This document shows, in pieces, positions 7,861 to 14,707 of a stretch of 54,728 nucleotides of DNA. Below the pieces are notes generated by a model, which ran no database searches, was not told where the DNA came from, and saw only the letters and a list, made by a program, of their open reading frames with translations. Position 1 is the first letter of the stretch. Every line of letters begins with the position of its first letter. The stretch covers positions 1-54,728 of the IMG/VR virus record IMGVR_UViG_3300044822_000131. One strand, 5' to 3'. A program made the translations under genes and the position numbers. This DNA comes from a virus.

Positions 7861-8051
7861 TAGCGAACCTTCGATCCGGTAAGCCGAAGCAAAAAGTAGG
7901 CTACGTTTACGCCTTGGTCGTAGGCTTCGTTATTGTCTTGGTTGTCGTCCCAGGTGCGGCCGTGCGCGCCGGGCGATTGTATGGCGTCTTTTAATCCAAG
8001 GATAAACGCTTGGACGCGCTCGCCGACCGCGAGCGAACTAAGCGCGCTCAT
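7860..8051 (-). CDS. Hypothetical small acidic protein
   Basis: 63 residues from ATG 8051 (ATGA with the preceding tiny gene). GRTWDDNQDNNEAYDQGVN in the middle and a hydrophobic C-terminus (VAYFLLRLTGSKVR). Family not recognised. Confidence 0.6.
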   Translation of the reverse strand: MSALSSLAVGERVQAFILGLKDAIQSPGAHGRTWDDNQDNNEAYDQGVNVAYFLLRLTGSKVR

Positions 8052-8176
8052 CGGCAGCTCATGTCGAACGCGCACGACGGCGTTGACTGGATGATCTCAT
8101 ACGCGCAGACTCCGATTAGCGCGAATATGACGAGGTACGCTCCTGCTAGGAGCATGTTCTGCGTGCGGCGGTTCAC
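8048..8176 (-). CDS. Tiny membrane protein, 42 residues
   Basis: Starts with GTG 8176 inside the preceding stop (GTGA) and ends in an ATGA overlap. One membrane span (MLLAGAYLVIFALIGVCAYE) with a short Cys-containing tail (TPSCAFDMSCR). Orientation would be N-in by the positive-inside rule (NRRTQN before the span). Function unknown. Confidence 0.6.
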   Translation of the reverse strand: MNRRTQNMLLAGAYLVIFALIGVCAYEIIQSTPSCAFDMSCR

Positions 8177-8451
8177 GGTGCACCGTCGGCCGGAATCGGT
8201 CGAATCTGATGCCATTGGTGTAGCGCGACAATCTCACCTAATCGGGCCACCTCGCCACAATCAATGCAGTACACTAACCTAGTCGCGCTAAAGTCCGCCG
8301 GAATCTTGGCTGCCGCCGATTGAGAATCTACGACGATGACCTTCTCCTCGAACTTGGGGCACGAGCACTCCCGGCCACATTGGCCGCAGTAGTCGTCGCC
8401 TTTGTGCTCGTCTAAGAACGAGCAAATCTCGTCTATTTCATTGGGATCCAT
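8173..8451 (-). CDS. Small zinc-binding-like protein with six or more cysteines
   Basis: 92 residues. CGQCGRECSC and a second knuckle CIDCG about 40 residues later look like a zinc ribbon. A clear ribosome site (AGGAAAG, 8 bases before ATG 8451) marks the head of a coupled mini-operon running down to the primase. It follows a hairpin terminator at 8481-8508. Confidence 0.7.
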   Translation of the reverse strand: MDPNEIDEICSFLDEHKGDDYCGQCGRECSCPKFEEKVIVVDSQSAAAKIPADFSATRLVYCIDCGEVARLGEIVALHQWHQIRPIPADGAP

Positions 8452-8480
8452 CGTTCGTTGCTTTCCTTTCGCAAAGAGAA

Positions 8481-8508
8481 CCCTGCGCCGGTGCGAACCG
8501 GCGCAGGG
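8481..8508 (-). terminator. Stem-loop terminator after the DUF932 gene
   Basis: Perfect 12-bp GC-rich stem (8481-8492 with 8497-8508) and a 4-base loop. Reading leftward it is followed by GTTCTCTTT, a weak U-rich tract. It lies 14 bases past the stop of the upstream gene, so it probably limits read-through into the zinc-finger cluster. Confidence 0.65.
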
Positions 8509-8521
8509 GCGTGTAGGTAGG

Positions 8522-9541
8522 TTAGACTTCCGCTAGGAACTTCGCCGCGAGCAACGTGAGCTCGTCACGCTCAAATGAACGCTCGAACATGCGCGCGACC
8601 TTAGTGTTGTCGTCGCACCCGTTGCGCTGCGTCAGCAGGTGTTGCTCGAGGTCCGCGACGGCGTTGTACGCGCCCCATGCGGTCCAACGAACCGCGTCGA
8701 GGTCCGGTGCTTGCGCCGCCTCCGCCAGCAGCGTGCGCTTCTTGTTCACGTTCGTTATCATCCGACTGGTCAACTCACGGCCCGGCAAATCCTCCGGAAC
8801 CGGGAACAGCACCTCGACCAGTTTGCGGTACGTTTCCTTTCCGATCGGCTTCGCCAGCAGTTCCTTGGCGAAGGCCTCGAATTGCTCGCGCTCTTTGGGG
8901 ATTAGGGCCAGCATGCGCCGCCCGGCCTCGATACGCTCGGCGTAGTTTTTCGTGTGCCGAATGGAGAGCGTCTGCCCCTTCTCACCCATCGCACCGGCGA
9001 AGGTGTTGCAGCACACCACGCGCGTGTTCACGACCTTGCACCGCAGCGACGAACTCCCATCGTGAGCCGTGGTCGCGAGAAGAAACGTCCGAATCTCATC
9101 GTCCGCGATGTAGAGCGACTTATCCAGTCGCACCAGTCCCCAACCGACACGCCCGTCGAACAGCAGCCCAGCCGTTTCGTAGTGCGCGTAGCCGGGCCGC
9201 GACGTCAATTCGTCGCACACGCTAAACATCGTCGGAAAGTCGATAACCTCGTAACCTTCGCCGACCGCGACGCCCGGCAACGGTTGGAGCGTGTCCGACC
9301 GGATAATCGCGTACCGTTCGGGCACCTTGATCGGCGGCTCACCCGCATCTTTCGCCGCCTTCGACGCGTAGGTCAGCATCGGCGACTTCCCCAATCGGAA
9401 ATCCATTCCGCACACCTTCATCATCTCGGCTGCCGTCGCGTACCCTTTCAGCTCCGTGGCCTGCCCGCGGTCCTCACCACGCATGCCTATCCACCAGGGT
9501 TGTTCACCGACATACGCCATGCGTTTCACGTTTGCGCTCAT
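8522..9541 (-). CDS. DUF932 phage/plasmid-like protein
   Basis: 339 residues from ATG 9541, behind GAGAGGAAT. It matches the DUF932 (TIGR03299-type) pattern: an early GEQPWW...G segment, VVNTRVVCCNTFAGAMG in the middle, then RHTKNYAERIEAGRR. The family is widespread in phages, plasmids and integrative elements; its function is not established, though it often lies near replication genes as here. Own ribosome site and a terminator on each side suggest a separately controlled, perhaps strongly expressed, gene. Confidence 0.8.
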   Translation of the reverse strand: MSANVKRMAYVGEQPWWIGMRGEDRGQATELKGYATAAEMMKVCGMDFRLGKSPMLTYASKAAKDAGEPPIKVPERYAIIRSDTLQPLPGVAVGEGYEVIDFPTMFSVCDELTSRPGYAHYETAGLLFDGRVGWGLVRLDKSLYIADDEIRTFLLATTAHDGSSSLRCKVVNTRVVCCNTFAGAMGEKGQTLSIRHTKNYAERIEAGRRMLALIPKEREQFEAFAKELLAKPIGKETYRKLVEVLFPVPEDLPGRELTSRMITNVNKKRTLLAEAAQAPDLDAVRWTAWGAYNAVADLEQHLLTQRNGCDDNTKVARMFERSFERDELTLLAAKFLAEV

Positions 9542-9627
9542 ACTAGATTCCTCTCGCTCATACACCGTCCGTCTAATCGGCCGGTGGCCCCTGTCTCATC
9601 AGTCTCCGATCGGGGCGGCAACGGAGA

Positions 9628-9654
9628 AACCCGCGGGGGGCGAGCCCGCGGGTT
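9628..9654 (-). terminator. Stem-loop, probable terminator
   Basis: A 10-bp stem AACCCGCGGG / CCCGCGGGTT (9628-9637, 9645-9654) with a 7-base loop, 14 bases after the stop of the next upstream leftward gene. Reading leftward, TTTCTCC follows. The interval 9542-9668 holds no gene. Confidence 0.55.
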
Positions 9655-9668
9655 CTCGACTAGGTTCG

Positions 9669-9998
9669 TTACGTGCCCGCACCTCCTGCGCCGTCGCGCG
9701 CCCAAAACTCTGCGAACGCCTCGCGCGCCTCGCGCGCCGTGGCGAACTTCTTGGGGTAGCCGTCGAAGTAGATGGGCGTTAGCGTGCCGCCCGCCTCGAA
9801 CGAAACGAGGGCGAGACTACAGCCTGGGCCCCACCATTGGACACACAGCGCGGGCGTTTGCGGCAGGACCCATATCAGCCCGCCCGTGAGCGTATACTGC
9901 GCGCGCGGTGCGTTCGACGGTCGCACCCAAGGGGTCGCCGTGCCGTCCGCGTGAACGTGGCGCATCGCGCCGGATACGCGCGCCGCACGCCTAGGCAT
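9669..9998 (-). CDS. Hypothetical protein
   Basis: 109 residues from ATG 9998, with AAGGTGG about 7 bases upstream; GTG 10007 is an alternative. The C-terminal half (LTPIYFDGYPKKFATAREAREAF) reads like a small beta-rich domain closed by an amphipathic helix. Family not recognised. It overlaps the metallopeptidase gene by 8 bases. Confidence 0.6.
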   Translation of the reverse strand: MPRRAARVSGAMRHVHADGTATPWVRPSNAPRAQYTLTGGLIWVLPQTPALCVQWWGPGCSLALVSFEAGGTLTPIYFDGYPKKFATAREAREAFAEFWARDGAGGAGT

Positions 9999-10659
9999 CG
10001 TGACCACCTTTTAGCGCCCCGCGCTTGGCGCACGACACCCGCGCGCGGCAGAGACCGTTCCGCAGGTTGCGCGCCTTCGTCGCCCGCCCGCAGTGGAAGC
10101 ACCGCGCCTCGTCGTCGCCTTGCGGGATGCTGGCGAACACCTGCGCGACGAGCGCCGACATAACCGGGTCGACCTGGGCCAGCCGCTCGCGCGACACCTT
10201 GGGCCACGGAGAGCGCTCGTCGTTCGCGCCGACGTAGGCGCGTACCGACTCGGCAAAGTACTCGTCAACGCCGCTCGCGGCGTAGGCGGTCACGAACGCC
10301 CGCGCGTCGCGGAACGCCTCGCGCACGCGCTGATCGACGCCCGTGAAGTAAACGCCGCCGCCCAGCGCACAGTCGAGGCCGTGCGCGAACTCGTGGACCA
10401 GCGCCATGTCCGATGCAACTTCGCGCAGGTAGATGGTGCGTTCCGTGACCACGAACAGCCCGGCCGGCGCGACCGGCCAGGCATCAACGTCCACGCCCAA
10501 ACGCCGGAGCTCGGGCGATGCGGCGCAGTACCCTTCGCCTGCCGCGAGAGGGCGCACGGCGATGCCGTGCGCCTCCGCGTACGCGATGACCGACTCCGGG
10601 TAGTAGCGCACCAAGCGCTCGCGCATGTCGGCCGGAATCCCCGCGCCGCCTAGCATGTC
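9991..10659 (-). CDS. Zinc metallopeptidase-like protein with C-terminal zinc ribbon
   Basis: 222 residues from ATG 10659 (10 bases overlap with the preceding gene; AGGG ribosome site). A gluzincin signature is visible: HEFAH in MALVHEFAHGLDCAL, then a glutamate in DEYFAESVRAY about 50 residues later as the third zinc ligand. This arrangement resembles anthrax-lethal-factor-like/PPEP peptidases. A short ribbon CFHCGRATKA...CRARVSC ends the protein. The substrate is unknown; in the early region it might cleave a host factor. No signal peptide, so it acts in the cytoplasm. Confidence 0.7.
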   Translation of the reverse strand, partial: DMLGGAGIPADMRERLVRYYPESVIAYAEAHGIAVRPLAAGEGYCAASPELRRLGVDVDAWPVAPAGLFVVTERTIYLREVASDMALVHEFAHGLDCALGGGVYFTGVDQRVREAFRDARAFVTAYAASGVDEYFAESVRAYVGANDERSPWPKVSRERLAQVDPVMSALVAQVFASIPQGDDEARCFHCGRATKARNLRNGLCRARVSCAKRGALKGGHDA

Positions 10660-11012
10660 GGGCACCCTGGCCGTTCGCACGCCCCAATATCCGGGTCGCC
10701 GCCGTCGCACGCCACCTCGCCGCCTTCGTCGTCGAAGGTGAACGTGATCGGTACGAACGGTTGACGGTTGTCGAACGCCACGACCGCTCGCAACGCAACT
10801 TCGGGAAGGGCGAGTGACCAGTTACCGAACCGGCCGAACGTCGTGCCGCCGACGGTAGCCGTCGGGTCCCATTGTTCGCGCAGCGCGACCGCGACCACGC
10901 AGCATGCGCAGTAGTCGTGCGGTAAGCCTGCGCCCGGGTTCTCGCGCCAAGCGGCCACCTGTGCCAGCGCCTGCGCGTTGTGCGCTTCGGTCACGTGAAT
11001 CGTCCGAATCAT
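10650..11012 (-). CDS. Hypothetical protein, Cys-rich ends
   Basis: 120 residues; ATGA overlap with the upstream gene. DYCACCVVAVAL near residue 35 and CERPGCPTC at the end suggest metal or disulfide bonding. The middle (TTFGRFGNWSLALPEVALRAV) is beta-rich. No family recognised. Confidence 0.6.
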   Translation of the reverse strand: MIRTIHVTEAHNAQALAQVAAWRENPGAGLPHDYCACCVVAVALREQWDPTATVGGTTFGRFGNWSLALPEVALRAVVAFDNRQPFVPITFTFDDEGGEVACDGGDPDIGACERPGCPTC

Positions 11013-11599
11013 AGCGCACCATCCAAGTCCAGGGCGTTGAGCGCGTCCCGGAGCTCGCGCAGCGTCGAAGTCGGAATATGCACCGAACCGTCGGTGTAGA
11101 GACCACCGATGGGCCCAATCGCCATCTCAACAGGCCCCGCCGCCGCGGCGCACGCCGCCGGATAGTCGGCACGCGGCACGCGCGTGGTCAGGAGCACGCC
11201 GTTGTCCATCGCGCCCATAACGACCCGTGACTCGCCGCGCGCCTGGTCCCAGAACTCCTCCGCCATCGCGCGCCCCTTCTGGTACGCCGCCTCGTCCGAC
11301 ACCTTCGCCGCCGCCCCGTCCCCGATCGGCCACGCGAAGTACACCGGCGTCGCACCCGTCGCATCCGGCAGCCCGGCCGCAAGGTGGTGCGTCCCGTTGT
11401 GGTGCGTGCAGCCGAGCACCACTTCGCCCGTCGGAGCCTTGGCGCGGCACCCGCCGTTCGTCGCGCCGCCGATCTCCTCAACGGTCCCGTGGTTCCACTT
11501 CGACACCGACGAGCCCAACGTCGCCGAACCCGCCGCCGTCAGCCGATAGCGCACGCTATCGCCAATGTCCGCCCGCGCCCGTTCACTGAGGTCCTTCAT
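11009..11599 (-). CDS. Hypothetical protein
   Basis: 196 residues, ATGA overlaps on both sides. Contains HHNGTHHLAAG, a histidine-rich stretch that might bind metal, and a C-terminal helix (STLRELRDALNALDLDGAL). I do not recognise it. Confidence 0.6.
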   Translation of the reverse strand: MKDLSERARADIGDSVRYRLTAAGSATLGSSVSKWNHGTVEEIGGATNGGCRAKAPTGEVVLGCTHHNGTHHLAAGLPDATGATPVYFAWPIGDGAAAKVSDEAAYQKGRAMAEEFWDQARGESRVVMGAMDNGVLLTTRVPRADYPAACAAAAGPVEMAIGPIGGLYTDGSVHIPTSTLRELRDALNALDLDGAL

Positions 11600-11835
11600 A
11601 CCGCCACCCCCGTAACGTCGCGAACGTAGTCTCCCGCGCCCTCGACGATAGCGACCATCTTGGCCACGATGTCAGCCGTGACCACCGATCTGCTACGCCC
11701 AGCCCGGATGAGGACCAGGGCGTTCCCGTGCCCCGCCGCGACGAGCCGCTCAACGTCTTTGTCGGTCAGGCCGCAGAACGCGGCTTCCGCCGTTACCACG
11801 CCTGCCTTCACGGCGGCGTCTAAACTGTTTGCCAT
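11596..11835 (-). CDS. Hypothetical small protein, first gene of the leftward operon
   Basis: 79 residues from ATG 11835, with a strong GAAAGGGAG ribosome site six bases upstream; an upstream in-frame extension to 11898 is unlikely. The sequence AEAAFCGLTDKDVERLVAAGHGNALVLIR reads like a small alpha-helical domain. It is the promoter-proximal gene of the leftward block and may be an immediate-early factor, by position only. Confidence 0.65.
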   Translation of the reverse strand: MANSLDAAVKAGVVTAEAAFCGLTDKDVERLVAAGHGNALVLIRAGRSRSVVTADIVAKMVAIVEGAGDYVRDVTGVAV

Positions 11836-12001
11836 TCGTACTCCCTTTCGCCGGGCCCGGCCATCCGCGGTGGCTGTCGATTCAGTACCGTCGTACACCG
11901 GGCCCCGCAGGGTCCGTTCGGCGCAAGCATGCTGTTCGCCCCCTACTCCCTGCTAAACGAAAAAATCTTTACAATTCCCATTTTCCTGCCGATCTCACCA
12001 A

Positions 12002-12030
12002 ACTTTAATGTAGTCGGTTTGACCTGTAAA
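12002..12030 (-). promoter_or_regulatory. Candidate leftward early promoter
   Basis: Reading leftward: TTTACA (12030-12025), 17-bp spacer, TAAAGT (12007-12002). Moderate match to sigma-70 sites in an AT-rich island. It would give a transcript with a leader of about 160 bases before ATG 11835. Confidence 0.4.
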
Positions 12031-12042
12031 ACCTTACACCGG

Positions 12043-12051
12043 TGCTAAACT
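12043..12051 (+). promoter_or_regulatory. Candidate rightward extended -10 promoter
   Basis: TGC-TAAACT fits an extended -10 element; a TTGACC at 12019-12024 is 21 bp upstream, too far for an ideal -35. Start near 12058 would place the stem-loop array at the 5' end of the late transcript. Confidence 0.35.
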
Positions 12052-12065
12052 ATGGCACTGTAGCA

Positions 12066-12254
12066 ACGCGAACTAGCTATGCTGTCGCATAGCTAGTGCG
12101 TAGTGAGCCGGCGACGCCGGCGTCTAGCTAGCGCGCGCTATGCGCGCGTAGCTATGACTAGCTACACCCGCTCGCGCGGGTGTAGCCACACCTAGCTACC
12201 CTCGGTAGCTAGGTCCCACCACTTGCTAGGACCGCCCTGGGGGGCGGTTCTAGC
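12066..12254. repeat. Array of six distinct stem-loops with a CTAGCTA core
   Basis: HP1: stem 12072-12082/12087-12097 (11 bp), extended by ACGC/GCGT to 12066-12101. HP2: 12107-12121 (GCCGGC, loop GAC). HP3: 12125-12154, 13 bp with one bulged G, loop TAT. HP4: 12161-12186, 11 bp, loop TCGC. HP5: 12190-12214, 11 bp, loop CTC. HP6: 12225-12254, 13 bp with one G-T pair, loop TGGG. CTAGCTA recurs at 12073, 12124, 12158, 12192 and 12250; CTAG occurs nine times. Stems differ in sequence, so structure rather than sequence repeats. It may be a replication origin, an RNA with tandem hairpins, or a packaging/initiation site. Confidence 0.85.
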
Positions 12255-12361
12255 TACGTGGGGGGGTAGGGGGGGTACCTCTCTGACGTATACGTTTATC
12301 TGACTCCGCTTGCTCGGACGCTAGGGACATCGCGCCCAAAGCGTGGTACGCTTCGAGTACC

Positions 12362-12841
12362 GTGGACGACTACGAGCTCCGAACGCTCCTCGCGACGATC
12401 CTTCATAAGCTCACCGAGCTCACCCGAAAGGTGGATGCCGTGGCAACCTCTCAAGCCCAACTCGACGCCTACATAGAAAGCGTGCTCGTGCCGGCGTATG
12501 CCGCGCTCGAGGCGCAGGGGACGCAGATCTTGGCGGCCGTCAACGCCCTGGTCGCGGCCTATCAGGCCAATCCCCAGGAAGATCTGACGCCGCAACTGAG
12601 CGAGTTGCAGACCCTGGCCGGGAAGATGTCGACCGATCAGACGCAGGCCGGCCAGTTTTTGACCCAGCTCCAGTCGGAGACTCCGCCCAATGCGTCGTCC
12701 GGGGCGGGGGGGACGGCCACGCAGTCGGTGGCGGCATCGGCGCGCGTGACGGCGGCGGGGAACCCGGCGGGGGTCTCGGCGACGTCGCCGGGGCAGCCGG
12801 GGGCTGCCGGCTCGGGAGGGACCACGGTCGGCTCGGAGTAA
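12362..12841 (+). CDS. Coiled-coil hypothetical protein, first rightward gene
   Basis: 159 residues from GTG 12362. The first 110 residues are helical with heptad-like spacing (LHKLTELTRKVDAVATSQAQ), followed by a Gly/Ala/Ser-rich flexible tail. Small phage coiled-coil proteins of this kind are usually unassigned. It lies directly after the stem-loop array, whose transcript would be its 5' leader. Confidence 0.6.
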   Translation: MDDYELRTLLATILHKLTELTRKVDAVATSQAQLDAYIESVLVPAYAALEAQGTQILAAVNALVAAYQANPQEDLTPQLSELQTLAGKMSTDQTQAGQFLTQLQSETPPNASSGAGGTATQSVAASARVTAAGNPAGVSATSPGQPGAAGSGGTTVGSE

Positions 12842-12933
12842 CACTCGGCGCACGCCGCACGCACGCCTGACCAGGGTGGGCCCCTCTCGATCGCAACCGT
12901 CACGCACAGGCGGGTGGGGCGGTCGAGGGGGGC

Positions 12934-12962
12934 TTGTTCATGTGAACGAGGGGTGCTAGAAT
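12934..12962 (+). promoter_or_regulatory. Rightward promoter with internal palindrome
   Basis: TTGTTC (12934-12939), exact 17-bp spacer, TGC-TAGAAT extended -10 (12957-12962). GTTCATGTGAAC (12936-12947), a palindrome with a 2-bp centre, covers the -35 edge and could be an operator. Only six bases separate the -10 from ATG 12969, so initiation would fall at or next to the start codon, the same geometry as at 4857. Confidence 0.6.
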
Positions 12963-12968
12963 CGGGGC

Positions 12969-13187
12969 ATGCCGATGTACGAGTACGAGTGTCCTAGCCC
13001 AGAGTGCGGGCAGCGCGTGGCGCTGCGCCGCGCCTTTGCCGAGCGCGACCTGCCGGTCTTGTGTCCGAACGCCCTTCACCTCGCGTTCGAGGGCAGGGGG
13101 GACTGCGAGGAGATGAGGCTCGTGGTCTCGGTGCCCGGCGTGGCGCACGTTGAGGGCGGGACCGGCGCGTCGCGATCGGCGCGCTGA
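12969..13187 (+). CDS. FmdB-like zinc-ribbon protein
   Basis: 72 residues. It opens with MPMYEYECPSPECG, the hallmark of FmdB-family ribbons (usually MPxYEYxCxxCG), and CPN supplies another ligand. FmdB-like proteins are small putative regulators. No AGGAGG-type ribosome site is needed if the mRNA is leaderless as the promoter suggests. The stop overlaps the next ATG (TGATG). Confidence 0.7.
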   Translation: MPMYEYECPSPECGQRVALRRAFAERDLPVLCPNALHLAFEGRGDCEEMRLVVSVPGVAHVEGGTGASRSAR

Positions 13188-13570
13188 TGTGCGTCGGGGA
13201 CGAGTTTGACCAGGTGCCGATCGAAGACAAGGCGTTCTGGGAGCAGGTGGCCGGCCGTGACATGCATCAGCGCGCATACGATGCCATGATGGCGAGGATC
13301 GCCGCCGGCGAGACTGTCGAGGTCGAGCATGACCCCCCGTCGCCCATGTGCTACATCGACCGGCTCACGGCGCAGGAGGTTGTACCGTCGGCGGGGACGG
13401 CGCAGGGGGTTGTACTGTCGCCGGAGATCCCGCAGCAGCCGCGCATCCTCGACCGCACCCACGAGACCGATGATCCCGTGCCGCTTGGGAACGGGTGGAC
13501 GCTCGTGTGGCACGCTGACTTTCGGGCGTTCGGGAGGCGGTGGTTCATCTCGGTCGAGCGCAAGCCGTGA
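13187..13570 (+). CDS. Hypothetical protein
   Basis: 127 residues. The middle holds an imperfect tandem repeat (QEVVPSAGTAQGVVLSPE) at about residues 65-80, encoded by GC-rich repeats near 13375-13415. Ends with LVWHADFRAFGRRWFISVERKP. Not recognised. Coupled to both neighbours. Confidence 0.6.
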   Translation: MCVGDEFDQVPIEDKAFWEQVAGRDMHQRAYDAMMARIAAGETVEVEHDPPSPMCYIDRLTAQEVVPSAGTAQGVVLSPEIPQQPRILDRTHETDDPVPLGNGWTLVWHADFRAFGRRWFISVERKP

Positions 13571-13758
13571 TCGTGGTGCATATCTCGCTCGCGGCGTTTT
13601 TGGGGTGCATCGTCAACGCCGTGCTGTGCTTCGCGAGAGGGGATGTGTCGGCTGTGGTGTGGTCCGTGGCGGCGCTCGGGTGGCTTGGGTCCGCGTGCAA
13701 CGCCTTTGCGTTCGTCAATGCTTTGAAAGAGGTCGACAAGGGGTGTGGGAAGCCGTGA
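13567..13758 (+). CDS. Small two-span membrane protein
   Basis: 63 residues from GTG 13567 (GTGA). Two hydrophobic segments, VHISLAAFLGCIVNAVLCF and AVVWSVAALGWLGSACNAF, joined by a short RGD loop. Could be a superinfection-exclusion or holin-like protein; no direct support. Confidence 0.6.
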   Translation: MIVVHISLAAFLGCIVNAVLCFARGDVSAVVWSVAALGWLGSACNAFAFVNALKEVDKGCGKP

Positions 13759-14060
13759 GCACCGAGGTTGAGGGAGGTCGCCAGGTTGCGCTTATCGTGC
13801 GTAAGGGGCCCGCGGCGAAGGTGTACTTCGATGACGAGAGCGGCCAGTTTCGCGTCAACGTCATCGTGCGTGGGGCGTTCGTTCCGCGGCGCTTCGCGGT
13901 GGCCCCGGTGGAGGGCCGGTGTAACGGCGATGAGGCGTTCGTGTGCTTCCCGCAGGGGGACGCTCTCCCGGCGGAGGTGACGGCGTGTTATCGGTTTCAT
14001 ACGTGGACGATCGACGTTGAGTTGACGCCGGAGGGGTGGAAGGTGGAGAGTGCCGGCTGA
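13755..14060 (+). CDS. Hypothetical protein
   Basis: 101 residues from GTG 13755 in the usual GTGA overlap; an open frame continues far upstream but shadows other genes. Beta-rich (VALIVRKGPAAKVYFDDESG, TWTIDVELTPEGWKVESAG). Not recognised. Confidence 0.6.
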   Translation: MSTEVEGGRQVALIVRKGPAAKVYFDDESGQFRVNVIVRGAFVPRRFAVAPVEGRCNGDEAFVCFPQGDALPAEVTACYRFHTWTIDVELTPEGWKVESAG

Positions 14061-14295
14061 GTTCCGATGCCTGTGCTGCGGGCACGATTGGGTGCAAGGG
14101 GGGACGGATGCGGCGGCTGGGCCGGCCAACGGCCAGTGCGTGCGCTGCGGGTCCCTCGTTGAGCCCGCCACGATGATCGTCGAGACCGCCCCGGATGCGA
14201 CGGTGGTGATGGTTCCGAATCGGCCGGGGCGGGATTGGGAGCATCAGGCCCACGCGCCGCAGGGCCGCAAGCCCTCGAAGGATGCGCTCGAGTGA
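14050..14295 (+). CDS. Small zinc-ribbon protein
   Basis: 81 residues from GTG 14050, overlapping the previous gene by 11 bases. CLCCGHDW and CVRCGSLVEP are two CxxC knuckles about 23 residues apart, a rubredoxin/ribbon-like zinc site. Function unknown. Confidence 0.65.
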   Translation: MPAEFRCLCCGHDWVQGGTDAAAGPANGQCVRCGSLVEPATMIVETAPDATVVMVPNRPGRDWEHQAHAPQGRKPSKDALE

Positions 14296-14612
14296 CGCGC
14301 CGGTCGGGGCAGGATCATCCGGCTGCGAAGCTGACTGAGGAGCAGGTTGCGGCGATCCGCGGCTCGCACATGGGGCCCTCGGAGTTGGCGCGGCTGTTTG
14401 GGGTGTCGAAGGCGACCATTTCCCTCATTAAGAGGGGTAAGTCGTGGACTGCTCCCCCGCAACCACAACCACAACCGGGTGTGGGGGGTGGAGAGCAGGC
14501 TGCGGTCGGTCGTAGCGCTCCCGAGCCGGTCCAGGGGGGGTCCGACGTAGCACGAACGGCGGACGCGGCAGGCTCGGGAGCGTTCCCGGTGGACCGGCGG
14601 GCCGCGAAGTGA
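14292..14612 (+). CDS. HTH protein with low-complexity tail
   Basis: 106 residues from GTG 14292. HTH: AKLTEEQVAAIRGSHMGPSE then LARLFGVSKATISLIKRGKSW, the kind often attached to phage HNH or terminase-small-like proteins. The rest is Pro/Gln/Gly-rich. By domain and position it might be a regulator or a terminase small subunit; no other small subunit was recognised. Confidence 0.6.
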   Translation: MTRRSGQDHPAAKLTEEQVAAIRGSHMGPSELARLFGVSKATISLIKRGKSWTAPPQPQPQPGVGGGEQAAVGRSAPEPVQGGSDVARTADAAGSGAFPVDRRAAK

Positions 14613-14707
14613 GGCTCGCCATGACGTTCCTGGTCGGGTCCGTGATCGGCGACGTCTTTGGGACGGTCGTCACCTGGCTGACGCTGCACGGGGGGCACGG
14701 TTTGTGA
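14609..14707 (+). CDS. Tiny hydrophobic protein, 32 residues
   Basis: Starts at GTG 14609 within the previous stop and ends with TGA inside the next GTG. Sequence is mostly one hydrophobic stretch (MTFLVGSVIGDVFGTVVTWL). Double GTGA overlap supports it as a real cistron. Confidence 0.5.
   Translation: MRLAMTFLVGSVIGDVFGTVVTWLTLHGGHGL

Larger units (their letters stand above)
11836..12361. other. Divergent intergenic control region (526 bp, no gene)
   Basis: The only gap over 300 bp. It separates the leftward early and rightward late blocks. It holds an AT-rich promoter zone (about 11955-12055), the stem-loop array (12066-12254), a G7-TA-G7 run (12260-12275) and a 10-bp palindrome ACGTATACGT (12286-12295). 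No open frame with a credible start was found. Confidence 0.8.

Noticed and set aside
12066-12254. tRNA cluster or set of simple terminators
   Set aside because: No cloverleaf or CCA end; no U-tracts after the stems and six in a row is too many for termination.
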